A stretch of DNA of 64,000 bases from Paenibacillus ihbetae (GCF_002741055.1 NZ_CP016809.1:744001-808000), one strand, 5' to 3'; shown: positions 17,146 through 27,047, counted from the first letter of the stretch. Notes: generated from the letters alone by a model not told the origin. Program-made: numbers and translations.

Positions 17146-19125
17146 TTACATGACGCGCTTGAACATTTTCTCCAAATCATACGGGGAGAAGGAGACGACA
17201 ATCGGTCGTCCGTGTGGGCAGGTATACGGCTGCCGGCATTCGGCCAAACGCCGGATCAGCATCATCGCCTCCTGCTCGGTCAGCTTCTGGTTTGCTTTGA
17301 TCGAGGCTTTGCAGGAGCACATGATCGAGGACGCTTCTCTTAGCTTGGCGATATCGATGTGCCGCTCGCTTAGCACCCACTCAGCCATTTCCTCGATCAG
17401 CGCCTTCTCATCGCCTTTTGGGAACCAGAACGGATGGGAACGGACCAGGAAGGTATTCCCTCCGAAAAATTCCATGTATACGCCGGCCTTCTCGAACCAA
17501 TGCAGGCGTTCCTTCACTTTCTCCGTTTCCGAAGGCGTGAACTCCAGCGTGATCGGCAGCAGCAGCTCTTGCGAGGCATCCGCAGGCTTGCCGAATTGCT
17601 CATAGTAGTATTCGTAGTTAATGCGCTCATGGGCCGCGTGCTGGTCAATCAGATACAGGCCCGTCTCATTCTGCGCGATAATATAGGTTCCATGATGCTG
17701 CCCGATATAGGTCAGCTCCGGAAACGGCGGAATGTCCGGAGCGGGCCCCGATGCCGCCGTCATCCATTCCTTCGTGACGGCCGGCACATTGGCCGATCTG
17801 CGTTCCACCGTACGGTCCTCATAGCCAGGCTTCGATGGATATGCGGCCGCCGCAGCCGTTTCTCTCATTTGCGGCTGCTGCGCGGTCCAGTCCTTGTAAT
17901 CAGGCGAAGAACCCGTTATGGAAGCACGCAGCGAATCAGGTTTCGGCGATGACTCCCGCCGAAAATCACTGCCAGCAGTTTCCGCCTGGGACCTGCCGCC
18001 AAGGCTCTCTTGAGGCATTCCCGCCCGCTCCCCTCGGCTCGGCGCTTCATAGGATGGAGCAGGAAAATTAAGCTGTTCCTGGATAAATGCGTTATCGCTT
18101 TTGCCGATCGTTTGCTTGGCCGGACGCGGAATGAGAATCTCCTGCCGGAGCACATTCCGGACCGCTTCCTCTACGAACGAGAACAGCTCCGGCTCCTTGC
18201 TGAAGCGGACCTCCAGCTTGGACGGATGGACGTTTACGTCGATCAGCGACGGATGCATCGACAGCTGAAGCACGACGAGCGGATATCGGTTGATCGGCAG
18301 CAGCGTATGATACCCCTTCAGAACCGCCTGCATGAGGCCGTAGTTCCGAATATAACGTCCGTTGACGATCAAGGACATGCCGTTCCGGTTGGCTCTTGTA
18401 AAATCCGGGCGGCTGATATAACCGTGAAGCGTATAGTCCATATTTTCCGCTTCGATTTTCATCATCGCTTTCGCGGATTGCGTGCCGTAGATGGCAGCGA
18501 TGACCTGCAGGGCATCCCCGTTACCGAGCGTCTGCAGGAGGGTATTGCCGTTATGGCGGAGCGTAAAAGCGATATCCGGCCTGGACAGCGCCAGGCGGTA
18601 CATATAGTCGGATATATGGCCAAGCTCCGTTTGAATCGTCTTCATATACTTCAGCCTTGCCGGCGTGTTGTAAAACAATTCCCTTACAAGGAAATCCGTC
18701 CCTTTAGGCGATGCGGTTTCTTCGTTCACACGCAGGTTGCCGCCCTCGATTTCGATTTTACGCCCGCGGCCGTCCTGCTCGTTCGACGTTACGACACGCA
18801 CTTTGGACACGGCTGCGATCGAAGGCAGCGCTTCGCCCCGAAAGCCGAGACTGATAATCTGGAACAGATCGCGCCCCTCGGCAATCTTGCTCGTCGCATG
18901 CCGATAGAAGGCGGTCTCGCAATCGTCAGGATCAATGCCGGAGCCGTTATCCGTAACGCGGATGCTGTCAAGGCCCCCTTCTTCGACGGCCACGTCGATC
19001 CTCGTGCTGCCGGCATCGATCGCGTTCTCCACAAGCTCCTTCACCACGGAGGCAGGCCGTTCAACCACCTCGCCGGCTGCAATCTGGTTCGCAATATGCT
19101 CGTCCAATACGCGAATTTTTCCCAT
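17146..19125 (-). CDS. mutL: DNA mismatch repair protein MutL
   Basis: Matchmaker and latent endonuclease of mismatch repair. The GHKL ATPase is at the N-terminus: IAAGEVVERPASVVKELVEN, DNGSGID, ATSKI, GFRGEALPSIAAVS. The transducer domain follows, then a proline/serine-rich linker (about 340-450) and the dimerisation/endonuclease domain. The latter has LIDQHAAHERINYEYY, CKASIKANQKLTEQE and CPHGRPIVV, the metal-site motifs of nuclease-active MutL in methyl-independent Firmicutes. The length of 659 is usual. CGGAGGTAG precedes ATG 19125. It lies 186 bp downstream of mutS and in the same direction. Confidence 0.97.
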   Translation of the reverse strand: MGKIRVLDEHIANQIAAGEVVERPASVVKELVENAIDAGSTRIDVAVEEGGLDSIRVTDNGSGIDPDDCETAFYRHATSKIAEGRDLFQIISLGFRGEALPSIAAVSKVRVVTSNEQDGRGRKIEIEGGNLRVNEETASPKGTDFLVRELFYNTPARLKYMKTIQTELGHISDYMYRLALSRPDIAFTLRHNGNTLLQTLGNGDALQVIAAIYGTQSAKAMMKIEAENMDYTLHGYISRPDFTRANRNGMSLIVNGRYIRNYGLMQAVLKGYHTLLPINRYPLVVLQLSMHPSLIDVNVHPSKLEVRFSKEPELFSFVEEAVRNVLRQEILIPRPAKQTIGKSDNAFIQEQLNFPAPSYEAPSRGERAGMPQESLGGRSQAETAGSDFRRESSPKPDSLRASITGSSPDYKDWTAQQPQMRETAAAAAYPSKPGYEDRTVERRSANVPAVTKEWMTAASGPAPDIPPFPELTYIGQHHGTYIIAQNETGLYLIDQHAAHERINYEYYYEQFGKPADASQELLLPITLEFTPSETEKVKERLHWFEKAGVYMEFFGGNTFLVRSHPFWFPKGDEKALIEEMAEWVLSERHIDIAKLREASSIMCSCKASIKANQKLTEQEAMMLIRRLAECRQPYTCPHGRPIVVSFSPYDLEKMFKRVM

Positions 19126-19311
19126 GAAACCCTACCTCCGTTTCCTTGCACTAATTTAATAGCAAATGCATCTTACAAACTGCAGATTGGATTAAATCAC
19201 CATTGCACATTCGGGAACAATGCTGCTTCATTGCGATACAGCTTCGATTGCAAAGCAGCTTTGATCACAAGTCAGATTCGTTTATAAGTCGGATTCGGTC
19301 TTAATTCACCG

Positions 19312-22116
19312 CTACATATCCTTCGCCTTCATCTTCAGATCATTCAATAGCTGCATTGCTTGCAGCGGCGTCATATTCATCAGGTCTGCACCCTTCACCG
19401 CTTCGATAAGCGCCCGAACGGACGGATCCTGCGACGCGGAGACGCCTGCCTCCTCGGAAGCTCCTTGTTCCTTGCCGGTTACGGCATTCTGCGGCTCTTT
19501 GACGTCCTCATCGTCAAAAATCGAGAGCTGAATCACCTCTCCGGTTCTGCCGTTTTCGCGGCTCTCACGGCTCTCTGATCCAGCCTTCGCGAAGGGCTCG
19601 GCTCCCTCCACCGCTTCCCTGACAATATCGCGCGGCTGCGCAGTGACATATCCCTCCGCGGCGGCTCCTTGCGCAGATTCGGCACGCTGAAGCGCAGCGC
19701 CGTGCTCGGAAGCGACAGCGGCCAAGGAAGCCTGCTCCAGGCCTTGCAGCAGGCCATAGGCACGATCGATGATGCTGCCCGGAAGACCCGCCAGCCGTGC
19801 GCAGTATATTCCATAGCTGCTGTCGGCGGCGCCAGGAATCAGCTTGCGCAGAAAATGCACCTTGTCCCCGCTCTCCTGAACGGCCATCGAATAGTTGCGA
19901 AGCCCGCTCAGGCTTTCCTGCAGATGGGCCAGCTCATGGAAATGCGTCGATACTAACGCCTTGCAGCCGATATGGTCATGCACGTATTCGATCACGGCTT
20001 GGGCTATTGCCATTCCTTCGCTTGTGGAGGTTCCCCGTCCCAGCTCGTCAATAATGATAAGGCTTCGCGGAGTCGCCTTCTCGGTCATGACCTGAATATC
20101 GGCCATTTCCACCATGAAGGTGCTCTGGCCCCCGATCAGGTCGTCAGCGGCCCCGATCCGGGTAAAGATGCGGTCTACCAGCGGAATGACGGCGCGCTCC
20201 GCCGGCACAAAGCAGCCGATCTGCGCCAGAATCGACAGCAACGCAACCTGGCGCATATAGGTGCTCTTTCCCGCCATGTTCGGACCGGTTATCAGCAGGA
20301 TGGAGGAACCCTCCTTGCGCAGCTCCGTCCCATTGGCAATGAACGCCGCATCCTTCATCACCGCCTCCACCACCGGGTGGCGTCCGCCTTCGACGATATA
20401 ATCATAGCCTTCGCTCAGCTCCGGCTTCACGAACCGGTGCTCCGCACTGACCGCAGCCAGCGACTGATACACATCCATCTCCGCGATTCGTTCGGCCAGC
20501 TTCTGCAATCTGGACACCTGCATATTCAGCTTGTCCCGCAGCTCGGTGAACAAGGCATATTCGAGATCGACCATCTTCTCCTGCGCTTCAAGGATCAATC
20601 CTTCCTTCTCCTTGAGCTCGGGCGTGACGAACCGCTCGGCATTCGCCAGCGTCTGCTTGCGCTCATACCGGCCTTCAGGCAGAGAGGACAGATTGGATTT
20701 CGTCACCTCAATATAATAGCCGAACACTTTGTTGTAACCGATCTTAAGCGACTTAATGCCTGTCGCGGCGCGCTCCCTCGCTTCAAGCTCCGCGATCCAG
20801 CGCTTGCCGTTCGTGCTCGCTTCCCGCAGCTCGTCGAGCCGCTCATGGTAGCCGGGCTTGATGATTCCGCCGTCCCGCACCGAAACCGGCGGTTCATCCA
20901 CGATGGCATCCTCGATAAGCTGATACAGTTCCTCGCAAGTATCGGTCTCCTCCGCCAAGCGGCGAAGGGTACTGGAGGTTGACTGCGAGCACAGCTCCTT
21001 CAGTGCCGGGATTTGCCGCAGCGACAGCTTCAGCGCATTCAGATCCCGTCCGTTGGCGCTGCCGAATGCGATCCGGCCTACCAAACGCTCGAGATCATAA
21101 ATTTCCTTCAGCGCCATCCGCAAATCTTCACGCAGTATGTACTGGTTGTACAGATGCTCAACAGCCTCAAGCCGCTCCTCAATCCGCGCACGGGACAAGA
21201 GCGGCTTATCGATCCATCGACGCAGCAGCCTCGCACCCATCGACGTCTCGGTTTGATCCAGAAGCCACAGCAGCGAGCCTTTCTTCGACCGCTCCCTCAC
21301 CGTTTCGACCAGCTCCAGATTGCGTCTGGTGAACGGATCCAGAACCATGAATTGACCCGGCTCATAGGAATCGATCTGGGTTAGCTGGCCGAGCGAACGC
21401 TTCTGGGTTTCGCTCAGGTACGAGATCAGAAGAGATATGCACGCTCTTCGTTCCTCCTCAAGGCGGGCCCAGGCAGCCTCCCCGAATTGGGATTTGACCA
21501 GACCGTCCTCCCGCCGTTCCCATGCCGTGTGCACCACGTTACGGCTGCCGGGAAGCGCCTGGGATGCAATGATCTCCAGCAGCTTGGAATCCCCGATAAT
21601 TTCGGACGGCTCGTAAATATTGATCTCATCCCTCAGCCATTCCTCGGAAAACGGCACCGAGGTGACGTACAGCTCCCCTGTGGACAGATCGCATGCGGCG
21701 AGAGACAAAAGACCCCCGGCCTCCGTTACGCACACCATATAGTTGTTGGATTTATCGCTAACCGCCTTGCCTTCCATGATCGTTCCCGGCGTGACGACCC
21801 GGACGATCTCCCGGCGGACCATGCCCTTCGTGACGGAGGCATCCTCCATCTGTTCGCATATGGCGACTTTGTAGCCTTTTTCGATCAAACGCTGAATATA
21901 GCCTTCTGCCGAATGGTAAGGCACGCCGCACATCGGAATCCTCTCGGCGCCTCCGCCCTCGCGGCCGGTCAGCGTAATTTCCAGCTCCTTGGCAGCCAAA
22001 ATCGCATCATCAAAAAACATTTCATAGAAATCGCCCAGACGGAAAAAAAGAAACGCGTCCTGCGCTTGTTCCTTCACTTTCAAATATTGCTCGATCATCG
22101 GCGTATATTTAGCCAT
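19312..22116 (-). CDS. mutS: DNA mismatch repair ATPase MutS
   Basis: Mismatch sensor. The 934-residue protein has the mismatch-binding GDFYEMFFDDA (Phe-x-Glu) near residue 30. Connector, lever and clamp domains follow, then the ABC ATPase with Walker A GPNMAGKSTYMRQVALL, Walker B LIIIDELGRGTSTSEG and the STHFHEL switch. A low-complexity, alanine/glutamate-rich insertion of about 100 residues lies before the C-terminal helix (LIEAVKGADLMNMTPLQAMQ), longer than in B. subtilis MutS. ATGGAGG precedes ATG 22116. Confidence 0.97.
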   Translation of the reverse strand: MAKYTPMIEQYLKVKEQAQDAFLFFRLGDFYEMFFDDAILAAKELEITLTGREGGGAERIPMCGVPYHSAEGYIQRLIEKGYKVAICEQMEDASVTKGMVRREIVRVVTPGTIMEGKAVSDKSNNYMVCVTEAGGLLSLAACDLSTGELYVTSVPFSEEWLRDEINIYEPSEIIGDSKLLEIIASQALPGSRNVVHTAWERREDGLVKSQFGEAAWARLEEERRACISLLISYLSETQKRSLGQLTQIDSYEPGQFMVLDPFTRRNLELVETVRERSKKGSLLWLLDQTETSMGARLLRRWIDKPLLSRARIEERLEAVEHLYNQYILREDLRMALKEIYDLERLVGRIAFGSANGRDLNALKLSLRQIPALKELCSQSTSSTLRRLAEETDTCEELYQLIEDAIVDEPPVSVRDGGIIKPGYHERLDELREASTNGKRWIAELEARERAATGIKSLKIGYNKVFGYYIEVTKSNLSSLPEGRYERKQTLANAERFVTPELKEKEGLILEAQEKMVDLEYALFTELRDKLNMQVSRLQKLAERIAEMDVYQSLAAVSAEHRFVKPELSEGYDYIVEGGRHPVVEAVMKDAAFIANGTELRKEGSSILLITGPNMAGKSTYMRQVALLSILAQIGCFVPAERAVIPLVDRIFTRIGAADDLIGGQSTFMVEMADIQVMTEKATPRSLIIIDELGRGTSTSEGMAIAQAVIEYVHDHIGCKALVSTHFHELAHLQESLSGLRNYSMAVQESGDKVHFLRKLIPGAADSSYGIYCARLAGLPGSIIDRAYGLLQGLEQASLAAVASEHGAALQRAESAQGAAAEGYVTAQPRDIVREAVEGAEPFAKAGSESRESRENGRTGEVIQLSIFDDEDVKEPQNAVTGKEQGASEEAGVSASQDPSVRALIEAVKGADLMNMTPLQAMQLLNDLKMKAKDM

Positions 22117-22175
22117 GACTAACCTCCATGCCGTTTATAGCTGAACTCTATTATAACAGAAATGCATCCTTTGTC

Positions 22176-23480
22176 TCACGGCATCGAAGGAATATTCCAC
22201 AGCGGCCGGATATCCCTGCTCTCATCCCACGTCCGGCCGCTTTCGATATACGACAGCGCCTTTTCGATTTCACAGGCAAACCGGGGGTATTCCGGCAGCG
22301 CCGACAGATCCCGGTGCCAGCCGGGAACACATTCCCTAAGCGCGGCTTTGTCGCCTTCATAGTACGCGCGGTGGTACCGCTCGGCATTCAGCGGCCTTGC
22401 CGGCATAAGGTCGCTGTATTTGGCCGCCAGGTATGCGATCGCAAGCGACAGCTTGGTTACAAAGGGCGAGATCAGGAAGCTCGGAAGCGTCCGGTATTCG
22501 AACCCTCCGTACGGCTGGCGGCGGAAATCGCCCAGAAAGCCGTAGCGCGGCCTCCGCACCCGTCCTTGCGGGTCTTCCAGAAGAGCCAGCGGCAGCGCCA
22601 GATAATTATCGAGCACTTGCAGAAGCGATAAAGTCAGCGGCACGCCGCTGAAGTGGATATGACCGCCGAGCGGAAAATCCGTATATGGCAATGCCCCCGC
22701 CCGCCACGACAGCGTCCGGTCCGTAATGAGGGCATACGCTTCACGCATCGCCCGCTGCAGCTCGCAAAGCAGCTCCTTCGGCTGCGGCTTCGGATCAGGC
22801 CGCAGCTCTGCCAGCGGATAAATGACTTCGCCGCGAAACCTGACGGCATCGCTGCCGGCCAATCCGCCGCGCTCCATAAACGCTGATGCGTGAACAACCT
22901 CTCCGTTATCCCTCATCAGTATAAACTCAGGATCCATTCCCAGCAGCAGGTTACCTGCACCTGCACCTGCACCTGCACCTGCACCTGCATCTGCACCTGC
23001 GCTTGCCCCCGCCTCCGCACCACCCGGGCTCAGGCGGGAGCCTCGTCCTGCAGGATCCGCCTTGGCGCTCATGACCGCCCGGCCGGGAGAGCCCTGGAAT
23101 CGAAGTTCCTCCACGACATATCTGCGGCCGGGCCGAACCGCAATCATCACTTCCCCTTCCTCGGCTCCCAGTGTGTACAGCGAACGCACCGCCGCCTTCT
23201 CCAGCCTTCGGTGCAGACCGTCGGCATATCTTCCGCTGTCATGCTCCGGCTCATGGCGGGTGCTGCCGCCTCCGATCTGATCATGCTTTATCCATTCGGC
23301 CGTCAGCTCCCGTACGCGCACCGTGTATCTGGCCGCATAGCCTCCTGCCGGATCGGGTCTTGCGCCAAGCCGGCACGGGATGCCGGATCTCGACAATCTA
23401 GCCGCAGCGCGCGCTGCGGCGGAGCCGTCAAGAACGGCGGATCCGCGTTTTTCCCCTGTTCCCCCCATGACCAGTGCCAT
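22176..23480 (-). CDS. phiEco32-type amidoligase-like protein
   Basis: The C-terminal 250 residues match the putative amidoligase (COOH-NH2 ligase-type) family. They show LGMDPEFILMRDNGEVVHAS, then VIYPLAELRPDPKPQP, GGHIHFSGVPL and GGFEYRTLPSFLISP, with the acidic and histidine residues expected for an ATP-grasp-related ligase. The N-terminal part carries an arginine-rich region and a Gly-Ala repeat joining the two halves. The start at ATG 23480 has GAGGGGG upstream; an earlier in-frame start would put the cotE terminator inside the gene. Lying immediately downstream of cotE, it may amide-link glutamate-type residues in the spore coat; this role is inferred from context. Confidence 0.75.
   Translation of the reverse strand: MALVMGGTGEKRGSAVLDGSAAARAAARLSRSGIPCRLGARPDPAGGYAARYTVRVRELTAEWIKHDQIGGGSTRHEPEHDSGRYADGLHRRLEKAAVRSLYTLGAEEGEVMIAVRPGRRYVVEELRFQGSPGRAVMSAKADPAGRGSRLSPGGAEAGASAGADAGAGAGAGAGAGNLLLGMDPEFILMRDNGEVVHASAFMERGGLAGSDAVRFRGEVIYPLAELRPDPKPQPKELLCELQRAMREAYALITDRTLSWRAGALPYTDFPLGGHIHFSGVPLTLSLLQVLDNYLALPLALLEDPQGRVRRPRYGFLGDFRRQPYGGFEYRTLPSFLISPFVTKLSLAIAYLAAKYSDLMPARPLNAERYHRAYYEGDKAALRECVPGWHRDLSALPEYPRFACEIEKALSYIESGRTWDESRDIRPLWNIPSMP
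22953..23006 (-). repeat. CTGCAC hexanucleotide repeat (Ala-Gly) inside the amidoligase gene
   Basis: Five perfect tandem copies of a 6-bp unit, flanked by degenerate ones, encode alternating Ala and Gly in the linker before the amidoligase domain. Copy changes stay in frame and would only alter linker length. Confidence 0.85.
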
Positions 23481-23497
23481 ATCAGACGGCCCCCTCA

Positions 23498-23530
23498 AAA
23501 AATAAAATAAAAAAGAGGGCATCCGCCCTC
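23498..23530 (-). terminator. terminator of cotE
   Basis: Minus-strand GAGGGC-GGAT-GCCCTC followed by a long T-rich run (TTTTTTATTTTATTTTTT). It is strong and lies directly between cotE and the amidoligase gene. Confidence 0.9.
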
Positions 23531-23588
23531 CGCAAAGCTGCTTTCACCGCATATGCTGGATTATAAGCTTCCCTGATGGAGGGTTAAC

Positions 23589-24155
23589 TTACAATTCATC
23601 CTCCAGACCTTCATAGTCCAGGTCTTCGTAATCGTCGCCTCCGTCTCCCAGGACGTAGTCGAACTCTTTGTCTTCATAATCGCCGTGATGGTGGCTGCAC
23701 ACTTTGACGACCACCTTCGTCTCGGCTACAAGCTCTACCGCGAACTCTCTCTCTACCCGTAGAATGACACTCGTGCCATTGGAGGATACGCTAGCTTCCA
23801 CACAACTCGGCTCCTGTGTCGCTTCTGCCGACACCTCAACCGTTGAAGCACGATGCTTCGGATCCAGATAGGAGAGAGGTACGCGTTCTACATAGGATAC
23901 CGTCTCTTTCGCCACGTCGGTCTGCGAATTTTTGTCATAGGAATACCAGATGTTCACATCGTAAGTACCAATAACCTCAATTCCGTCTCCGGCGGCAACC
24001 GCCTCGTATTGATGGTTTATAATCCAAGCCCCCAAAATACTGGTCGGATTATTAGGCGGAGTCACGGTATGTGTTACGGTAGAGAACTTACGACCCTTGC
24101 CGCAGATCGCCTTCGTGATGATTTCTCTACATTGGTGTTTATGACTCAATGACAT
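23589..24155 (-). CDS. cotE: outer spore coat morphogenetic protein CotE
   Basis: CotE nucleates the outer coat of the endospore from the mother cell. The 188-residue protein has the conserved opening HQCREIITKAICGKGRKFST, then ILGAWIINHQYEA, IGTYDVNIWYSYDKNSQTDV and the highly acidic C-terminal tail (DYEDLDYEGLEDEL) found in the family. AAGGAGGAGG precedes ATG 24155. Its location next to mutS is standard in Bacilli. A candidate sigma-E-type promoter lies just upstream and a strong terminator downstream, so it is probably a sporulation-specific monocistron with some readthrough. Confidence 0.95.
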   Translation of the reverse strand: MSLSHKHQCREIITKAICGKGRKFSTVTHTVTPPNNPTSILGAWIINHQYEAVAAGDGIEVIGTYDVNIWYSYDKNSQTDVAKETVSYVERVPLSYLDPKHRASTVEVSAEATQEPSCVEASVSSNGTSVILRVEREFAVELVAETKVVVKVCSHHHGDYEDKEFDYVLGDGGDDYEDLDYEGLEDEL

Positions 24156-24187
24156 CTTCGAACCTCCTCCTTACACTCATTCCATAC

Positions 24188-24216
24188 ATGTGTATGCACG
24201 ACATGGGCGAATGTTG
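24188..24216 (-). promoter_or_regulatory. candidate sigma-E promoter of cotE
   Basis: The minus strand has CATACACAT (24188-24196) about 13-14 bases after AACATTC, close to the sigma-E/K type -10 CATACA-T. It lies 32 bp ahead of the cotE start. The -35 match is weak. Confidence 0.35.
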
Positions 24217-24284
24217 AATGAAGTGGTCCAAATAAATTCGGATGATGCCAAAAAAATTGAAAGAAACGTTCAGAATTGTCGCAT

Positions 24285-25265
24285 TCAGCCTGCGGAACCC
24301 GCAGGCTTCCGCGTTTTTTTAGCCGTAGGGGCCTTGTATTTCTTTGAAATATTCAAGTAATAAGCAAGCTCCCGGCACAGCTGGAGAATCGCCGACCGGA
24401 CCTCGAATTCCTCCCGCGTGGCCGGCAGCTCCATCCGCTTGAAGCGATCTTCCAGCTCATTCAGCAAGGCTTCCGATTTGCCGGTATAGCCTTCGGATAT
24501 GACGTCCTTGCTTAATTGCTCGAATACTTCGGCAGCGAGGATCCCGTGCGGCAGCCTCTCGTATACCTGAGAGATTTGATGCATCATGCTTTGGATATTT
24601 TCCATCTGTTCCTTTCTCATATAGAAATAGATGTTCCACGATCCGTCCGGATGGATCATCTGGTTCTCCGATGCCCGCTTGGCCTCCTCAATCCCCTGGT
24701 CGATCTGGCGGCTTGCCTTGATCAATTCCTTTCCGTCCCAGATATGCTCCGGATCTCGCAGGGTCAGGGAGAAGTGACTGAAGATCACGGAAAACAGCCC
24801 GTCCACCTTACGCCGGATGTCCATCATGGTTCCTTCACTATTGGGCATGTACACCAGATTCACAAGCATCGCGGAGCCCAGCCCGATCACAAGCAGCACT
24901 ACCTGAGTGAGCATAATGTCCAGCGCGATCTCTTCTCCCTGGAACACCCGGAACACGACAACCGAGCTGGTGACGATGCCTTCCTTGAAATTGGCTCTCG
25001 ATATGAGTGGAAACGCAAGCAGAATATATAGGGCCAGTACCCAATAATGGAACCCGAGCAAATAGAATAAAATGCAAGCCAGCGCCAGCCCCAGCAGTGA
25101 CGCGAAGAACCGCGACGAGATGGAGATGACGCTGCGCTTGCGGGTGACGTCGACGCCCAGGATCGCAAGAAGACCGGCGGACGTAGCCCCCGGTATATTA
25201 AAAGCATCAGTTATTAGGATGGCAAGCAGACTTGCTACAGCGGTTTTAATGACACGGAATCCCAT
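24285..25265 (-). CDS. YqjA-like aromatic acid exporter family membrane protein
   Basis: 326-residue protein with an N-terminal membrane half (about residues 1-140, six hydrophobic segments: AVASLLAILITDAFN, TSAGLLAILGVDVTRKRSV, FASLLGLALACILFYLLGF, VVLLVIGLGSAMLVNLVYMP). It has a cytoplasmic helical half typical of DUF939/FUSC-type aromatic acid exporters such as B. subtilis YqjA. The ATG at 25265 (MGFRVIKTA) is taken as start because GGAGG lies upstream, although the spacing of 12 is long. The C-terminus is lysine-rich. The substrate is unknown. It is alone between cotE and the ABC importer. Confidence 0.75.
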   Translation of the reverse strand: MGFRVIKTAVASLLAILITDAFNIPGATSAGLLAILGVDVTRKRSVISISSRFFASLLGLALACILFYLLGFHYWVLALYILLAFPLISRANFKEGIVTSSVVVFRVFQGEEIALDIMLTQVVLLVIGLGSAMLVNLVYMPNSEGTMMDIRRKVDGLFSVIFSHFSLTLRDPEHIWDGKELIKASRQIDQGIEEAKRASENQMIHPDGSWNIYFYMRKEQMENIQSMMHQISQVYERLPHGILAAEVFEQLSKDVISEGYTGKSEALLNELEDRFKRMELPATREEFEVRSAILQLCRELAYYLNISKKYKAPTAKKTRKPAGSAG

Positions 25266-25388
25266 GAAAATCAGAAGCCTCCAAGCGTGGATAATCAAGT
25301 TCGATCTTGTTCCATCCTAGCCTATTTTCATGTCATTCACAACCGCCCTCAGCCTCTGCCGCGAAAAGCGAGTCTCCGCAAGCGGATG

Positions 25389-26228
25389 CTACCTGTGGGT
25401 CAGCAGCTTTCTTTCAATATAGACAACGATCTGGTACATCGCCGTCGCCACGACGGCAATGATGAGAAGACTCGACAGCACCAGCGTGAAGTTGAACACC
25501 TGAAATCCGTACATTATCAAATATCCAAGCCCGGATTTCGCAACCAGGAATTCGCCGACGATCACGCCGACCCAGGCCATGCCCACATTAACCTTCAAGG
25601 TCGATACGATGGCTGGATAGGAGGCCGGCAGAATGACGCGCTGGAATACTTGGCGCTTCGTGCCGCCGAAGGTGCGGACAACCTTGATCAGATTGGAGTC
25701 CACCTCATTGAAGCTGTTGTATACGACGAGGGTCGTCACAATCACCGTGATCGACAGCGTCGTCACGACAATCGCCGTAAAGCCGGCGCCAAACATGACG
25801 ATGAAGATCGGCCCCAGCGCCACCTTCGGCATACTGTTGAATACCACCATATAGGGATCGAGCACCTTGTTCAAGAACGGCGACCACCAGATGATGACCG
25901 CAAGCAGGGTGCCGACCAGGGTGCCGAGCAGAAATCCGACGACGGTCTCTCCGACGGTAATCCCCAGATGGCCCCACAGCTCCCCGCTCACGATGTTATC
26001 CCAAATATTCGAAAATATTTTGGTAGGATAACTGAACAGAAGCACGTCGATCCACTTTAATCTGCCCGCCGCCTCCCACCATGCGAAGAACAGGAGCAGC
26101 AGGCTGAGCTGGACGGCGAGCACCCGGCTCTGGGTGCTGCGTTTTTTCCTTCGATGCTTATCATAAATATCCTGGAGCCAGCGATTTGAAGAAGAAGCCG
26201 GCTCTTTCCGCTCGCTTTTCGTCGTCAA
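25389..26228 (-). CDS. ABC transporter permease (SsuC/ThiX type)
   Basis: The 279-residue permease has six hydrophobic segments and the EAA-type loop in FGGTKRQVFQRVILPASYPA, of the nitrate/sulfonate/taurine/pyrimidine importer family. The start is TTG 26228 (MTTKSERKEP), six bases after the ATPase stop and preceded by GGAAGGAG. A putative upstream ATG would lie well inside the ATPase gene. It is the last gene of a three-gene importer operon. The transported compound cannot be read from the sequence; sulfonates or thiamine-pyrimidine precursors are the usual substrates. Confidence 0.9.
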   Translation of the reverse strand: MTTKSERKEPASSSNRWLQDIYDKHRRKKRSTQSRVLAVQLSLLLLFFAWWEAAGRLKWIDVLLFSYPTKIFSNIWDNIVSGELWGHLGITVGETVVGFLLGTLVGTLLAVIIWWSPFLNKVLDPYMVVFNSMPKVALGPIFIVMFGAGFTAIVVTTLSITVIVTTLVVYNSFNEVDSNLIKVVRTFGGTKRQVFQRVILPASYPAIVSTLKVNVGMAWVGVIVGEFLVAKSGLGYLIMYGFQVFNFTLVLSSLLIIAVVATAMYQIVVYIERKLLTHR

Positions 26229-26233
26229 TGGCT

Positions 26234-27007
26234 TCACTCCTTCCCGATTCGCTGCATTTCGCCCCATATTTCATGAAACAGTTCATTAAAGCCGGGCTCC
26301 TTGCGGGCATAAAACGGCTGTACGGCCCGAATATTCCCTGGCACATCGAACATGCGGTGAATGCGTCCCGGATTGCGGTTCAGCAGGACGACGCGGTCGC
26401 TCATGGCGATCGCTTCGGACAAGTCATGGGTTACCAGGATGGCGGTTTTTCCCCGCTCCTTCAGCGTTTCGACAATAAGGTCCTCCAGCTGCAGCTTGGT
26501 CTGATAATCCAGGGCGGAGAAAGGCTCATCGAGCAGCAGCAGCCCCGGATCCGTAGCCAGCGTACGCACCAGGGCTACCCGCTGCCTCATGCCCCCCGAC
26601 AGCTGGGACGGGTACAATGGACCGCTGCCGCCAAGCCCCATCTCCTTCAGCAGGCTTTGCACCTCGCTCCGGCTGTCCGGATTGAGACGCTCCGTCAATT
26701 CCAATCCGATCAAGGCGTTGTCCATGATGGTCCGCCACGGGAATAAGTAATCCTGCTGAAGCATATAGCCGACTTCCGGCGACGGGCCGCTGACCTGCTT
26801 GCCGTTAACGATCGCCGTGCCTTTCGTTGGCTGGAGCAGGCCGGCAATGACGGACAATATCGTTGTCTTGCCGCAGCCGCTCGGTCCGACCAAGCTGATG
26901 AACTCGCCCGGTTCCACACTCAAATCAATTCCTTCCACAGCCAGAGAGGCTTCCCGATCCGTCACATATACATGCGTGATATCGTTCAGTTCAACTACCG
27001 GTACCAT
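26234..27007 (-). CDS. ABC transporter ATP-binding protein (SsuB/ThiZ type)
   Basis: 257-residue nucleotide-binding subunit: Walker A GPSGCGKTTILSVIAGL, Q-loop YMLQQDYLFPW, signature SQLSGGMRQRVALVR, Walker B LLLLDEPFSALD, H-loop ILVTHDLSEAIA. The DYLFPWRT Q-loop is typical of the nitrate/sulfonate/taurine class. ATG 27007 has AAAGGAGAG upstream. It is 40 bp downstream of the binding-protein gene and overlaps the permease ribosome binding site. Confidence 0.93.
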   Translation of the reverse strand: MVPVVELNDITHVYVTDREASLAVEGIDLSVEPGEFISLVGPSGCGKTTILSVIAGLLQPTKGTAIVNGKQVSGPSPEVGYMLQQDYLFPWRTIMDNALIGLELTERLNPDSRSEVQSLLKEMGLGGSGPLYPSQLSGGMRQRVALVRTLATDPGLLLLDEPFSALDYQTKLQLEDLIVETLKERGKTAILVTHDLSEAIAMSDRVVLLNRNPGRIHRMFDVPGNIRAVQPFYARKEPGFNELFHEIWGEMQRIGKE

Positions 27008-27047
27008 GGTGCACTCTCCTTTCATTCCATGGATGGGAGGTGAAGCG

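Noticed and set aside
22953..23006. CRISPR array
   Set aside because: The repeats are perfect 6-bp tandem units inside a coding region with no spacers. No CRISPR array was found in the window.
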